A DNA stretch of 64,000 nucleotides from Bacillus sp. SLBN-46 (lineage in GTDB: Bacteria; Bacillota; Bacilli; Bacillales; Cytobacillaceae): contig NZ_JAVIZM010000001.1 in the NCBI RefSeq assembly GCF_031453555.1, positions 4,781,001-4,845,000 of the forward strand, written 5' to 3'. The position numbers and the translations under genes are program-made. The notes under the pieces were generated by a model. The model searched no databases. It was not told the DNA's origin and saw only the letters and a list, made by a program, of their open reading frames with translations. Position 1 is the first letter of the stretch. The number at the start of each line of letters is the position of its first letter. Positions 37,073 through 44,594 of the stretch are shown here, piece after piece.

Positions 37073-37110
37073 CAGTTCCCCACCAACGCTTTAATGCATC
37101 GGGGGACTGA
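37073..37110. repeat. REP-like palindrome, copy b (degenerate)
   Basis: CAGTTCCCC and GGGGGACTG arms around CAACGCTTTAATGCAT. The centre resembles the loops of copies c and d. Confidence 0.45.
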
Positions 37111-37203
37111 CCCCAAAAGTTGGTAAATAAAAACATGAAACAATGCGACTGTTCTTTACGTCTTAATTATGAAAACATTTTTAAATACGAAAGGAATACA
37201 GTT

Positions 37204-37788
37204 TTGAATTTAAAGCGAATAGGAAGTTTAGTGTTTATCATTTCTTTTGCTCTTATTATCATCCTTTTATTTATAGAAGAAAACCCCATATCCAATTCAA
37301 ATACAAACCAGTCTATTTCTTATCCTACTGAACTCCATCCAATTGTAAAGGAACGCAGCGACCAATTAATCCAACAATCCGCAAGCAAAGGAATTAGAGT
37401 CGTGATTACGGATGACTTCCGAAGTGCGGAAGACCAGGATCGGCTATATGAGCAAGGCCGCACGACCGAAGGAACGATTGTAACATATGCAAAAGGAGGA
37501 GAGTCTTATCACAATTTTGGTCTTGCCGTTGACTTTGCGCTAAAGGATCCTTCAGGAAATGTCATGTGGGATATGAACTATGATGGAAATAAAAATGGGA
37601 AAGACGATTGGACTGAGGTTGTAGGAATGGCAAAAGCTTTAGGATTTGAATGGGGCGGTGATTGGGCTCAATTTAAAGATTATCCTCATTTACAGATGGA
37701 TTTTGGCTTGACTGTTGCCGACTTACAGAATGGGGAGAGACCTGCTGACTCATCCATGACAGTAGATACAAATCTCGGCAAACCATGA
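37204..37788 (+). CDS. cwlK: Peptidoglycan L-alanyl-D-glutamate endopeptidase (CwlK/VanY, M15 family)
   Basis: 194 residues from TTG 37204 (GAAAGGA 8 bases upstream); the frame extends 28 codons further without a better site. One N-terminal membrane helix (4-24) anchors an M15 metallopeptidase domain: LHPIVKERSDQLIQ, TDDFRSAEDQDRLYEQGR, the zinc motif GGESYHNFGLAVDFAL (His and Asp ligands) and the C-terminal GGDWAQFKDYPHLQM (catalytic Asp and His). It resembles B. subtilis CwlK (YcdD), which cuts the L-Ala-D-Glu bond of wall peptides. Monocistronic. Confidence 0.88.
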   Translation: MNLKRIGSLVFIISFALIIILLFIEENPISNSNTNQSISYPTELHPIVKERSDQLIQQSASKGIRVVITDDFRSAEDQDRLYEQGRTTEGTIVTYAKGGESYHNFGLAVDFALKDPSGNVMWDMNYDGNKNGKDDWTEVVGMAKALGFEWGGDWAQFKDYPHLQMDFGLTVADLQNGERPADSSMTVDTNLGKP

Positions 37789-37863
37789 TACGCCCTAATA
37801 CACTGCATCCCTAGCGAAAGGGCAGTATATACGATTTGTATAAGCTTTCATTCGAGAAAAATA

Positions 37864-37910
37864 CAAAAAAACGCTCAGAGAGAACTATTGCTCTGAGCGT
37901 TTCGTTTGTT
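37864..37910 (+). terminator. Terminator after cwlK
   Basis: AACGCTCAGAG and CTCTGAGCGTT pair perfectly around AGAACTATTG, with A and T runs outside. Convergent with the TerB-like gene. Confidence 0.85.
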
Positions 37911-37935
37911 AAATGGATATTATCTAGAGTGTTAA

Positions 37936-38322
37936 TTACACTGAATGAGGCCCTTTACCAGATAACTCATTAATTTTACCAATCCAATCCTTAAAGCTTC
38001 CAAATTCGTGTGAATCGAAGCCGAAGTACTCCTTAATGATGCGGACAGATTCACTTTCATGTTCATGAAATACTCCATCTGAATAAATCAATTGCAGGAG
38101 TTCTGTCAAGACGATGTTTTTAGAGCGGTCGGATTGAAATATTGCTAAAACATCCTCAATTGCCTGACCTTTTATTTGATAATCCTCAAGCCCAACTTCC
38201 TTTTTAAACTTTTTTAGAACTGTATGTTCATATATAGATAATTTGCCATCAATGGTTGATATCAGCGTAGCAAGTTCAAGAAACGCCTCTTTCTCCTCAG
38301 GCTTCAGTTCTGCTAAGAACAA
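37936..38322 (-). CDS. TerB-like small helical protein
   Basis: About 128 residues if read from TTG 38322 (GGGAG 10 bases upstream), giving FLAELKPEEKEAFLELATLI. The pattern of four-helix pairs with acidic residues (STIDGKLSIYEHTVLKKFKK, LLQLIYSDGVFHEHESESVRII) resembles TerB/DjlA N-terminal domains, which are cytoplasmic and of unclear role. An open stretch upstream (to 38394) runs towards the neighbouring palindrome and is less plausible as coding. The start is uncertain. Confidence 0.6.
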   Translation of the reverse strand: MFLAELKPEEKEAFLELATLISTIDGKLSIYEHTVLKKFKKEVGLEDYQIKGQAIEDVLAIFQSDRSKNIVLTELLQLIYSDGVFHEHESESVRIIKEYFGFDSHEFGSFKDWIGKINELSGKGPHSV

Positions 38323-38398
38323 AATTCCACAACTCCCTTTAATCTTTGTACTATTTATACGAATGAAAACAAAATAAGTTCCAACTTGGCCCAAAAAA

Positions 38399-38450
38399 GG
38401 TGCCTGTCCCCCGGCATATTAAAGCGTTAACGCGGCGGGGGTCAGGCACC
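38399..38450. repeat. REP-like palindrome, copy c
   Basis: GGTGCCTGTCCCCC and GGGGGTCAGGCACC arms around a centre with the palindrome GCGTTAACGC. The tail CACCTTAAAATGG is duplicated directly next to it, abutting the ASCH stop codon. Confidence 0.85.
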
Positions 38451-38463
38451 TTAAAATGGCACC

Positions 38464-38889
38464 TTAAAATGGATGCTCCCATAATCCTAGTTTTCCCTTG
38501 GCTGGAATCCACTTATCCAGTAATTTCATCTCTTTCACTTCCCACGCATATCCACCTACTCGAAAGTCTCCGAGAAAAAAGTCATTTCCTTCTACGATTC
38601 TTCCATCCTCCAGGACAGCCCATGTTTGGTTATTCTCCGTTACTTTTATACAATTGACGAGTTCACAAACGGCAATAATTTTTCCAGTTGGAAGTTTTTC
38701 AGTTGTGTATCCATGTTTACCAAGCAACTTCTGAATGGCAATATGATTGCAGACATCCTTATCAATTTTCAAACTAGTGTGAATGGCCATTGGGCCACGA
38801 TAATTTGTCTTCCAAGACCTGGTTTCGTATTGGTTCTCTCTAAGTACAAAGAGACTTGCCCATGGTTGAATCATTGATAATACCTTCAT
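38464..38889 (-). CDS. ASCH-domain protein
   Basis: 141 residues. The start MKVLSMIQPWASLFVLRENQ followed by ETRSW is the classic ASCH opening (hydrophobic pocket, KxxE-like RNA-binding side). ASCH proteins are beta-barrel domains related to PUA and bind RNA or modified nucleosides; some are amidohydrolases for N4-acetylcytidine. Whether this member is enzymatic is not clear. Its stop codon touches a REP-like palindrome. Confidence 0.85.
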   Translation of the reverse strand: MKVLSMIQPWASLFVLRENQYETRSWKTNYRGPMAIHTSLKIDKDVCNHIAIQKLLGKHGYTTEKLPTGKIIAVCELVNCIKVTENNQTWAVLEDGRIVEGNDFFLGDFRVGGYAWEVKEMKLLDKWIPAKGKLGLWEHPF

Positions 38890-39130
38890 ATTAGTAGCCC
38901 CTTACAGATGAAAATTGTTTTCATTAGCGTATCCCTTTCAAAGGTTACTATAACTAGTTGCTTTCAACTGAACGATATCTGTAGATATATGTACAACTAA
39001 AACAGGCTTATTTGAGACAGCTTTAAAATATATTAGCTGCTTTTCTGTAAACAAGTTCTCTAACAAGCTTTCAAATGAATATAAATGGGTATATAGAGAT
39101 AAAAGTTTTCACTTGAAAGGAGATATGCCG

Positions 39131-39247
39131 ATGGATATGGATGTTTGTATTTCTTGTGGAAAGGAATTGTCTAAATTTGAGAGGAACAGATGTGAATGTT
39201 GGGAATGCATGGACACGACTACTGAAGCCTATACAGAAGATGATTAA
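39131..39247 (+). CDS. 38-residue zinc-ribbon protein
   Basis: A short gene with an excellent ribosome site (AAAGGAG, 8 bases before ATG 39131; a poorer ATG at 39125 adds two residues). Product begins MDMDVCISCGKELSKFERNR, followed by CECWECMD and an acidic tail. CxxC...CxCWxC is a typical four-Cys zinc-knuckle arrangement. It is followed at once by a REP-like terminator. No name is known to me; the good site, acidic end and terminator support a real gene. Confidence 0.55.
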   Translation: MDMDVCISCGKELSKFERNRCECWECMDTTTEAYTEDD

Positions 39248-39253
39248 ATATGA

Positions 39254-39317
39254 CAAAAGGTGCCTGACCCCCAGCGTGGTAATGCGTTAACGCGGCGGGG
39301 GTCAGGCACCTTTTTTT
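39254..39317. repeat. REP-like palindrome, copy d, acting as terminator
   Basis: GGTGCCTGACCCCC (39259-39272) and GGGGGTCAGGCACC (39297-39310), then seven T. The centre AATGCGTTAACGCGGC is nearly the same as in copy c. Confidence 0.88.
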
Positions 39318-39609
39318 ATTTTAGTGGTTGCCCTTCGAATGCTTTTACATCTAGTGGTGCAGTGAGGAATTTTTTCACATTGGCAACAAATGTGGTGAAC
39401 GATTCACTTGTGTTGTGACTCGCTACGGCGTCTTTATCCTGCCACACTTCTACCATGGTAAAGATGTCTTCATTTTCTACATCCTTTTGAAGACGGTAGG
39501 AGATGTTTCCCTCTTCTGCTCTTGAGGCAGCAATTAACGGTTGAATTTCTTCTAAAAATTGATCCTGCATTGTTGGTTTAATATGAAATGTCGCATGAAT
39601 AATAATCAT
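39316..39609 (-). CDS. Antibiotic biosynthesis monooxygenase-fold protein (YgiN-like)
   Basis: 97 residues, usual length for the family. IIIHATFHIKPTMQDQFLEEIQPL, EGNISYRLQKDVENEDIFTMVEVW and a C-terminal amphipathic helix fit the dimeric ABM ferredoxin-like fold. Such proteins act as quinol or small-molecule monooxygenases. It lies 43 bases after a nitroreductase gene, probably in one operon. Confidence 0.85.
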   Translation of the reverse strand: MIIIHATFHIKPTMQDQFLEEIQPLIAASRAEEGNISYRLQKDVENEDIFTMVEVWQDKDAVASHNTSESFTTFVANVKKFLTAPLDVKAFEGQPLK

Positions 39610-39651
39610 CTTAGGTCATCCTTTCATTTATCAATGATCTAGTCTCTTTCC

Positions 39652-40302
39652 TTACTTCCATTGTGCGACTTGATCTACTGGGAGACGAACGGATGGGTAC
39701 CCACTATCTGCTGCTTTTCCAATGGAGATGAGCATAACCGGAACATAGCGCTCTTTATCTAAACCAAAAGCTTCAGCAATTTGGTCTTTTTCATAACCGC
39801 CAATTGGGTTAGTATCATATCCAAACGCACGAGCTGCTAGCATTAATTGCATAGACACAAGTCCACCATCGACTAACACCACGTCCTTCATGTCCTCACG
39901 TGAAATGTTCTCATAGTAGCCTGCGAAAGAAGTAAGGATTCGCTCCTTAACATCTTGAGGCATATAACCTTTTTCTACGGCAGAACCATAGATTTCTTCC
40001 GCTTTCTCAAAATTGTTCAAATCACCAAATACAGCAATGACTGCCGATGAAGTTTCAACTTGGTTTTGATTGAATTTAGCAAGTGGTGCCAGCGTAGCTT
40101 TTGCCTCAGGACTTTCAATTACAAGGAAGCGCCATGGCTGCATATTTACAGAAGATGGAGCCAGTGTAGCTAACGTTAGGATTTCAGTCATTTCCTCACG
40201 GCTAATTTTTACGGATTTATCATAATTTTTAATAGACCGGCGACCTTTAAGAATCTGGTTAAAGTCATTTATGAGTTGTCTTGATGCTGTAGCTGTAGTC
40301 AT
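39652..40302 (-). CDS. NAD(P)H-dependent nitroreductase family protein
   Basis: 216 residues. The FMN-binding RRSIKNYD start, TLAPSSVNMQPWRFLVI and the GYDTNPIGGYEK segment are those of YodC/MhqN-type nitroreductases, which reduce nitroaromatics and quinones. Good ribosome site (AGAGGAGAA). Together with the monooxygenase-like gene it forms a redox pair, divergent from a TetR-family regulator across 261 bases that hold an inverted repeat. Confidence 0.88.
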   Translation of the reverse strand: MTTATASRQLINDFNQILKGRRSIKNYDKSVKISREEMTEILTLATLAPSSVNMQPWRFLVIESPEAKATLAPLAKFNQNQVETSSAVIAVFGDLNNFEKAEEIYGSAVEKGYMPQDVKERILTSFAGYYENISREDMKDVVLVDGGLVSMQLMLAARAFGYDTNPIGGYEKDQIAEAFGLDKERYVPVMLISIGKAADSGYPSVRLPVDQVAQWK

Positions 40303-40409
40303 AGGTGTATTCTCCTCTTCTCTTCATGTGAATGTAATGTAATGTAATCTATTCTTATCTTGCCCAAGCTCTCTAACTTCCATGGGTTTAAAGTGTTTTA
40401 CTGATTTTT

Positions 40410-40439
40410 TTTAGACAAAATAATCACTTAATGTCTAAA
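40410..40439. promoter_or_regulatory. Inverted repeat, candidate TetR operator
   Basis: TTTAGACA (40410-40417) and TGTCTAAA (40432-40439) form perfect 8-base arms with 14 bases between. It sits between the divergent nitroreductase and TetR genes. Confidence 0.5.
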
Positions 40440-40563
40440 GTGTTAACAATGGATTACTTTACTCCTCTTTTTCATTTTTGTAAACTAAAAAAACTTGGCG
40501 TCGATGTAAAGAATTTCCCAATTGGTTTATGTTATAATTCTTGATGGAAAGAGAGTGTGGACT

Positions 40564-41229
40564 ATGAGAAAAATATCAACTGAAGATCGATTACTGCTGA
40601 GACAATCCCATATTAAGAAAATCCTAAAAGTGATTCGGACTCAGGGATTCTTATCTTTATCTATCCAAGAAATTGCTCAGTTGATGAACATGAGTCGAGC
40701 CTCTCTGTATAACTATTTCTCTTCAAAAGAAGACATCCTTATGGAGTTAAATGATTTTTGCATTTCCTATATTTATGAAGCAGGTCAAATGATTTCCAAT
40801 ACAGAGCTTTCCTATTCCCAACGTCTTCAAAAGGTATTCGAACATGCCGTTTTGTCAGCTGCCTATTCATCTGAGATTTTTTTGAAAGACCTTCAGATTA
40901 GTTGCATGTCACTTTATGAAAAAAAGAAACAGTCGAGAAAAGAACAAATGGCCGCCATTCATACGTTTTATCAAAATGGAATGGAGGCAGGATTCTTTAA
41001 TGAAATAAACCCTACCCTTCTTATAATGCAGGACGAAACCGTCTTAAATAAGCTAATCAATACCTCGTTTTTAATGGATGAGGAACTGACCTTAGAACGT
41101 GCTCTATATGATTACTTCTTGGCGAAATGCTTCCAAGTGCTACGGCCCGAATTAGTAACAAACATAAATCACAAAGAAATAAACTGCATGGTGAAAGACA
41201 TCCTCCACAAACTGTCGCCAATATTATAA
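40564..41229 (+). CDS. TetR family transcriptional regulator
   Basis: 221 residues from ATG 40564 (GAGAG upstream; an in-frame start at 40522 is poorer). The N-terminal helix-turn-helix is SLSIQEIAQLMNMSRASLYN followed by YFSSKEDIL. The C-terminal domain is all-helical and ligand-binding. Being divergent from the nitroreductase-monooxygenase genes it is their likely repressor. A perfect palindrome lies directly at its stop codon. Confidence 0.9.
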   Translation: MRKISTEDRLLLRQSHIKKILKVIRTQGFLSLSIQEIAQLMNMSRASLYNYFSSKEDILMELNDFCISYIYEAGQMISNTELSYSQRLQKVFEHAVLSAAYSSEIFLKDLQISCMSLYEKKKQSRKEQMAAIHTFYQNGMEAGFFNEINPTLLIMQDETVLNKLINTSFLMDEELTLERALYDYFLAKCFQVLRPELVTNINHKEINCMVKDILHKLSPIL

Positions 41230-41283
41230 AAAGGTGCCTGTCCCCCATCGCTTTAAAGCGATGGGGGACAGGCACCTTTTTTT
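41228..41283. repeat. REP-like palindrome, copy e (perfect), bidirectional terminator
   Basis: Arms AAAAAGGTGCCTGTCCCCCA and TGGGGGACAGGCACCTTTTT continue through TCGCTTTAAAGCGA, making about 54 bases of perfect palindrome between convergent genes. Confidence 0.92.
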
Positions 41284-42529
41284 ATTTGCGTAATGGAAAG
41301 ACGATTGTAACGGTTGTTCCTTTGTTGAGTTCACTTTTATACTCGATGGAGCCGTTCATTTCGCGAATGAGTTTGTTGGTTACCATACTGCCTAGGCCTG
41401 TTCCTTTTGTTTTGGTTGTATAAAAAGGTAGGCCGATATGCTTTAACTGCTCAGGTGTCATCCCTCTCCCGTTGTCTTCGATTCTAACTTCCACTTGATT
41501 CTTCATGTAATCTGCTTGAAGCTCAATCTTAATCTTTCCTTGGTTAACAATGGACTCAATTGCATTTTTGATGACATTCATAAGCGCTTGCTTTAAATGC
41601 GGTTCATCTCCATTGATATAGAATCGTTGTGTACTTTCATAATCGATAATGACATTTGAATACGAAGCAAGGGGTCTCAATAGTTGGACACAATCACTTA
41701 AGACATCATGTAAGGAGACAACTGTTAATTGAACGGGTTCGGGCTTTGCTACTTTCAAATAGCTTGTAATAATGTTGTTTGTCCGATCCAATTCCTCAAG
41801 GATTAATGGCGAGTATTTCTTCAATTGCTCATCCTTTGTATCTGTACTTAAGAATTGAATAAAACCTCTAACCGTTGCCAGTGGATTTCGAATTTCGTGT
41901 GCAATCGAAGCCGTAAGCTGGCCAACCATTGTCAGCTTATCCATATACACCATTTCATCAAACTGCTTATTAATTTTTATCAAACTTTCAATCACAAAGA
42001 TTAGGGCTATGGTGGTTAAATAAAAAGCAATAAAGTAAGTTAAATAAAAGTGTAATTCTAAAAAACGAACTCTAAAATACAGAATGGTAATATAAAGAAC
42101 AAGATAGCAACCAACGACAATTGATCCCACCGCCAGCCTAGAGTTTGCTTTTAAAAATAGCCGCCTCAATGCTAACGCACATAAAAAAGCGACAACGCAT
42201 ACTAGGATACCCGTTAAAAGAAACTTTCCACCAATGAAATATCGGATCAAACAAGTGCTAACTAAAATAATGCTACCAGGTAGCCAGCCAGCATATAAAG
42301 TAAGGATGATGATGGCAACCATCCTGAGATCAAAATGCGTCTCCCCTAAGGTACGAATGGGATAGATCATACAGAAAAGTGCTCCTAAGGCACCCACCAA
42401 CCCATAAATGACTTTTTGTTTTAGTGATAGAGGAGCTTTTGATTGAAACGGAAAAAACAAATTCATATTAAAAGTAAATGATAATAATATCGTAATGTTA
42501 ACAATCAGTGGTTTGATGAGAGTAATCAA
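41282..42529 (-). CDS. Membrane sensor histidine kinase (KinB-like)
   Basis: 415 residues from TTG 42529 (GGAGGA 6 bases upstream). Six predicted helices in the first 190 residues with a 5TM-like arrangement, then a HisKA domain (QLTASIAHEIRNPLATVRGF, phospho-His in HEIRNP) and an ATPase domain (NVIKNAIESI, IEDNGRGM, TTKTKGTGLGSMVTNKLI). The design resembles B. subtilis KinB and other orphan kinases that feed sporulation. There is no response regulator gene next to it, so it is an orphan. Signal unknown. Confidence 0.85.
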   Translation of the reverse strand: MITLIKPLIVNITILLSFTFNMNLFFPFQSKAPLSLKQKVIYGLVGALGALFCMIYPIRTLGETHFDLRMVAIIILTLYAGWLPGSIILVSTCLIRYFIGGKFLLTGILVCVVAFLCALALRRLFLKANSRLAVGSIVVGCYLVLYITILYFRVRFLELHFYLTYFIAFYLTTIALIFVIESLIKINKQFDEMVYMDKLTMVGQLTASIAHEIRNPLATVRGFIQFLSTDTKDEQLKKYSPLILEELDRTNNIITSYLKVAKPEPVQLTVVSLHDVLSDCVQLLRPLASYSNVIIDYESTQRFYINGDEPHLKQALMNVIKNAIESIVNQGKIKIELQADYMKNQVEVRIEDNGRGMTPEQLKHIGLPFYTTKTKGTGLGSMVTNKLIREMNGSIEYKSELNKGTTVTIVFPLRK

Positions 42530-42747
42530 GAGTTGTCCTCCAAATGAATAATAAGGTGCGATTTATATTTATCCTTGCCTGAGACATTGATAAACTTTCA
42601 TCACTAAACAATCATTTAAAAGCATAATACCCTAAAACCCAGAGACATGTACACCACTCTATCCTGAAGTTGATAAAAAAGGGGGCACTCCCCTGACACC
42701 AATGCCCACTTTATTCAGAAAAGCCTTTTGACCCGGATTCCACCCTA

Positions 42748-42775
42748 TTTAATCAAACGTTTGATTAGTTTTTTC
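42748..42775. repeat. Fourth copy of the AATCAAACGTTTGATT palindrome
   Basis: TTTAATCAAACGTTTGATTA followed by GTTTTTTC, the same core and flanks as at 36540-36565. Perfect 16-base palindrome at 42751-42766. Confidence 0.75.
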
Positions 42776-42811
42776 ATTTACTCCAGAATCTTTCACTTCC
42801 ATCCCGTGAAA

Positions 42812-42838
42812 AAAGAGGATACAGACAGCATCCTCTTT
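42812..42838. terminator. Hairpin terminator in the intergenic region
   Basis: AAAGAGGAT and ATCCTCTTT pair perfectly around ACAGACAGC, with A and T runs on the two sides. It may end the sugar operon on the minus strand. Confidence 0.65.
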
Positions 42839-43169
42839 CTACTCATTTTCCATATTGAATACCATAATTAGACAATGCTATTAGAGCCAAAAACATAATT
42901 CTGCAAAATTTTTATTCGTTTTGGCCCCTTGTTTCAAATTCTCTTGGCACCACTGCTCCGATTTTTTTCACAAAAAAGTTTAACAGTTATATGTCTTCGA
43001 TTTCTGCCTACTCCATATCTTCAATTCCACTATGTATAACTTTCTAGTCAATGTCGGTAGCTGCCATACTTATTGCATTTTAGATACTAAAAATTATACT
43101 TCATTAGCTTCGTCAACATTACCCCTAGGAGTGTGATGAATAATTTTTATTTGAAAAACGGCTATTATT

Positions 43170-44099
43170 TCATTCTTGGTCTATTTCCCTCCTGAAGGGC
43201 ATCGATACACCTGCTCCTTTCCTTTGTACTGAAAGAGAAGCTGCCTTTACAGCAAATTCAACAGATTCTTGAAATGCATTACCTTCAGAAAGAGCTACAG
43301 CTAAAGCGCCATTAAAGCAATCCCCTGCACCTGTAGTATCAATTGCATTTACCTTCCTGGATGGAATATGTTTACCAACAAAACCATTCTGATTCATAAA
43401 TGCAATATAAGCACCCTTACTTCCCAATGTCATAGAAACGGCTTTTGTTCCCTTTTGGAGAAACCATTTTGCTGCTTTTTCAACATCTTGGAGGGTCTCG
43501 ATTGAAATTCCCGTAAGAACCTGTGCCTCTGTTTCGTTTGGAGTAAGAACATCAATAGAAGGTAAGAGCTCTACAATCTCTTTCAAAACTGGGGCTGGAT
43601 TCATTATAACCTTAACCCCCTCTGCCTTTGCACATTCAACTGCTCTTTTAACAGATTCAAATGGCACTTCCATTTGTAAAATAAGCCAGGAGATATCTTT
43701 AAAATCAATTTTCCCATCGATATGTTCTGACAATAGTTGATGATTGGCTCCTGGTGTTACAACAATTTGATTTTCTCCTGATTCCTCTACTAATATAACT
43801 GCCGTTCCTGTTGGCTGAGTTGGATCTACTATTAAATAGTTAGTTTCAATTCCTTCATCCGAAAACAACCTAACTGCTTCCTGACCAAAAATATCATCTC
43901 CAATGCAACCCATGAAGCTCACGTTTCCTCCTAGCCTAGCAGCGGCAATGGCTTGATTGGAGCCTTTACCGCCTGGTCCTTTTTGAAAACCTGATCCAAG
44001 TACAGTTTCACCAGGTTGAGGAAACTTTGCCATTGAAGATGAAATATCCACATTATAACTGCCCAGAACAAGAATTTTACTAGACTTCAAATTATTCAT
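43170..44099 (-). CDS. rbsK: PfkB-family carbohydrate kinase (ribokinase type)
   Basis: 309 residues, the usual length of ribokinases. KILVLGSYNVDI, GSGFQKGPGGKGSNQAIAAARLGG and the C-terminal ATP-site signature DTTGAGDCFNGALAVAL (catalytic Asp in GAGD) are present. It should phosphorylate ribose or a related sugar inside the cell. Last gene of the operon, 9 bases after rpiB. Exact substrate is inferred only from similarity. Confidence 0.85.
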   Translation of the reverse strand: MNNLKSSKILVLGSYNVDISSSMAKFPQPGETVLGSGFQKGPGGKGSNQAIAAARLGGNVSFMGCIGDDIFGQEAVRLFSDEGIETNYLIVDPTQPTGTAVILVEESGENQIVVTPGANHQLLSEHIDGKIDFKDISWLILQMEVPFESVKRAVECAKAEGVKVIMNPAPVLKEIVELLPSIDVLTPNETEAQVLTGISIETLQDVEKAAKWFLQKGTKAVSMTLGSKGAYIAFMNQNGFVGKHIPSRKVNAIDTTGAGDCFNGALAVALSEGNAFQESVEFAVKAASLSVQRKGAGVSMPFRREIDQE

Positions 44100-44108
44100 A
44101 ATAATTCT

Positions 44109-44582
44109 TTACTCACTTAACAGTTGGTGTTTGTACATGTATTCAAGTTCCATTTCATGCAGTTTTTGAACACGTCGTCTAAACTGCTCTTCCGTACTGA
44201 ATTTTGCAGTCAAGAATGCTTCAACTAACTCATAGGCCAATTTATCCCCCACTATTTGAGCGCCAATGCACATAACATTTACATCATCATGCTCCACACA
44301 TTGATGGGCAGAGTAAATATCATGGCAAACTGATGCTCTAATTCCTGGTATCTTATTAGACGCAATAGCAGCTCCTACCCCGGTTCCACACACCATGATT
44401 CCTCTTTCTGCCACTCCACCCTTTATTGCTGAACCGATTTTTTTAGCGATATCTGGAAAGTCAACTGGATTTGGATCATAGCTTCCGAAGTCTATTACCT
44501 CATATCCCTTTATTTCTAAAAATTCCATAATCGGCTTTTTTAATGGAAAACCAGCGTGATCGGACCCGATAGCAATTTTCAT
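44109..44582 (-). CDS. rpiB: Ribose 5-phosphate isomerase B family protein
   Basis: 157 residues. IGSDHAGFPLKKPI, GVAERGIMVCGTGVGAAIASNKI (active-site Cys in VCGTG), and HDDVNVMCIGAQIV are the RpiB/LacAB signatures; the C-terminal FRRRVQKL Arg pair fits phosphate binding. RpiB interconverts ribose 5-phosphate and ribulose 5-phosphate, and relatives act on allose 6-phosphate or galactose 6-phosphate. It sits between GH31 and the kinase. Confidence 0.88.
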   Translation of the reverse strand: MKIAIGSDHAGFPLKKPIMEFLEIKGYEVIDFGSYDPNPVDFPDIAKKIGSAIKGGVAERGIMVCGTGVGAAIASNKIPGIRASVCHDIYSAHQCVEHDDVNVMCIGAQIVGDKLAYELVEAFLTAKFSTEEQFRRRVQKLHEMELEYMYKHQLLSE

Positions 44583-44594
44583 ATATAATTCTCC

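Larger units (their letters stand above)
42530..43169. other. 640-bp intergenic region with palindromes
   Basis: No gene recognised. It holds a fragment with CCCCTGACACC like the REP family (about 42677-42715), the fourth AATCAAACGTTTGATT palindrome (42748-42775), a hairpin terminator (42812-42838), and near 42945-42990 a sequence similar to 51331-51380. The promoter of the kinase gene should be near 42540-42600. Confidence 0.55.
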
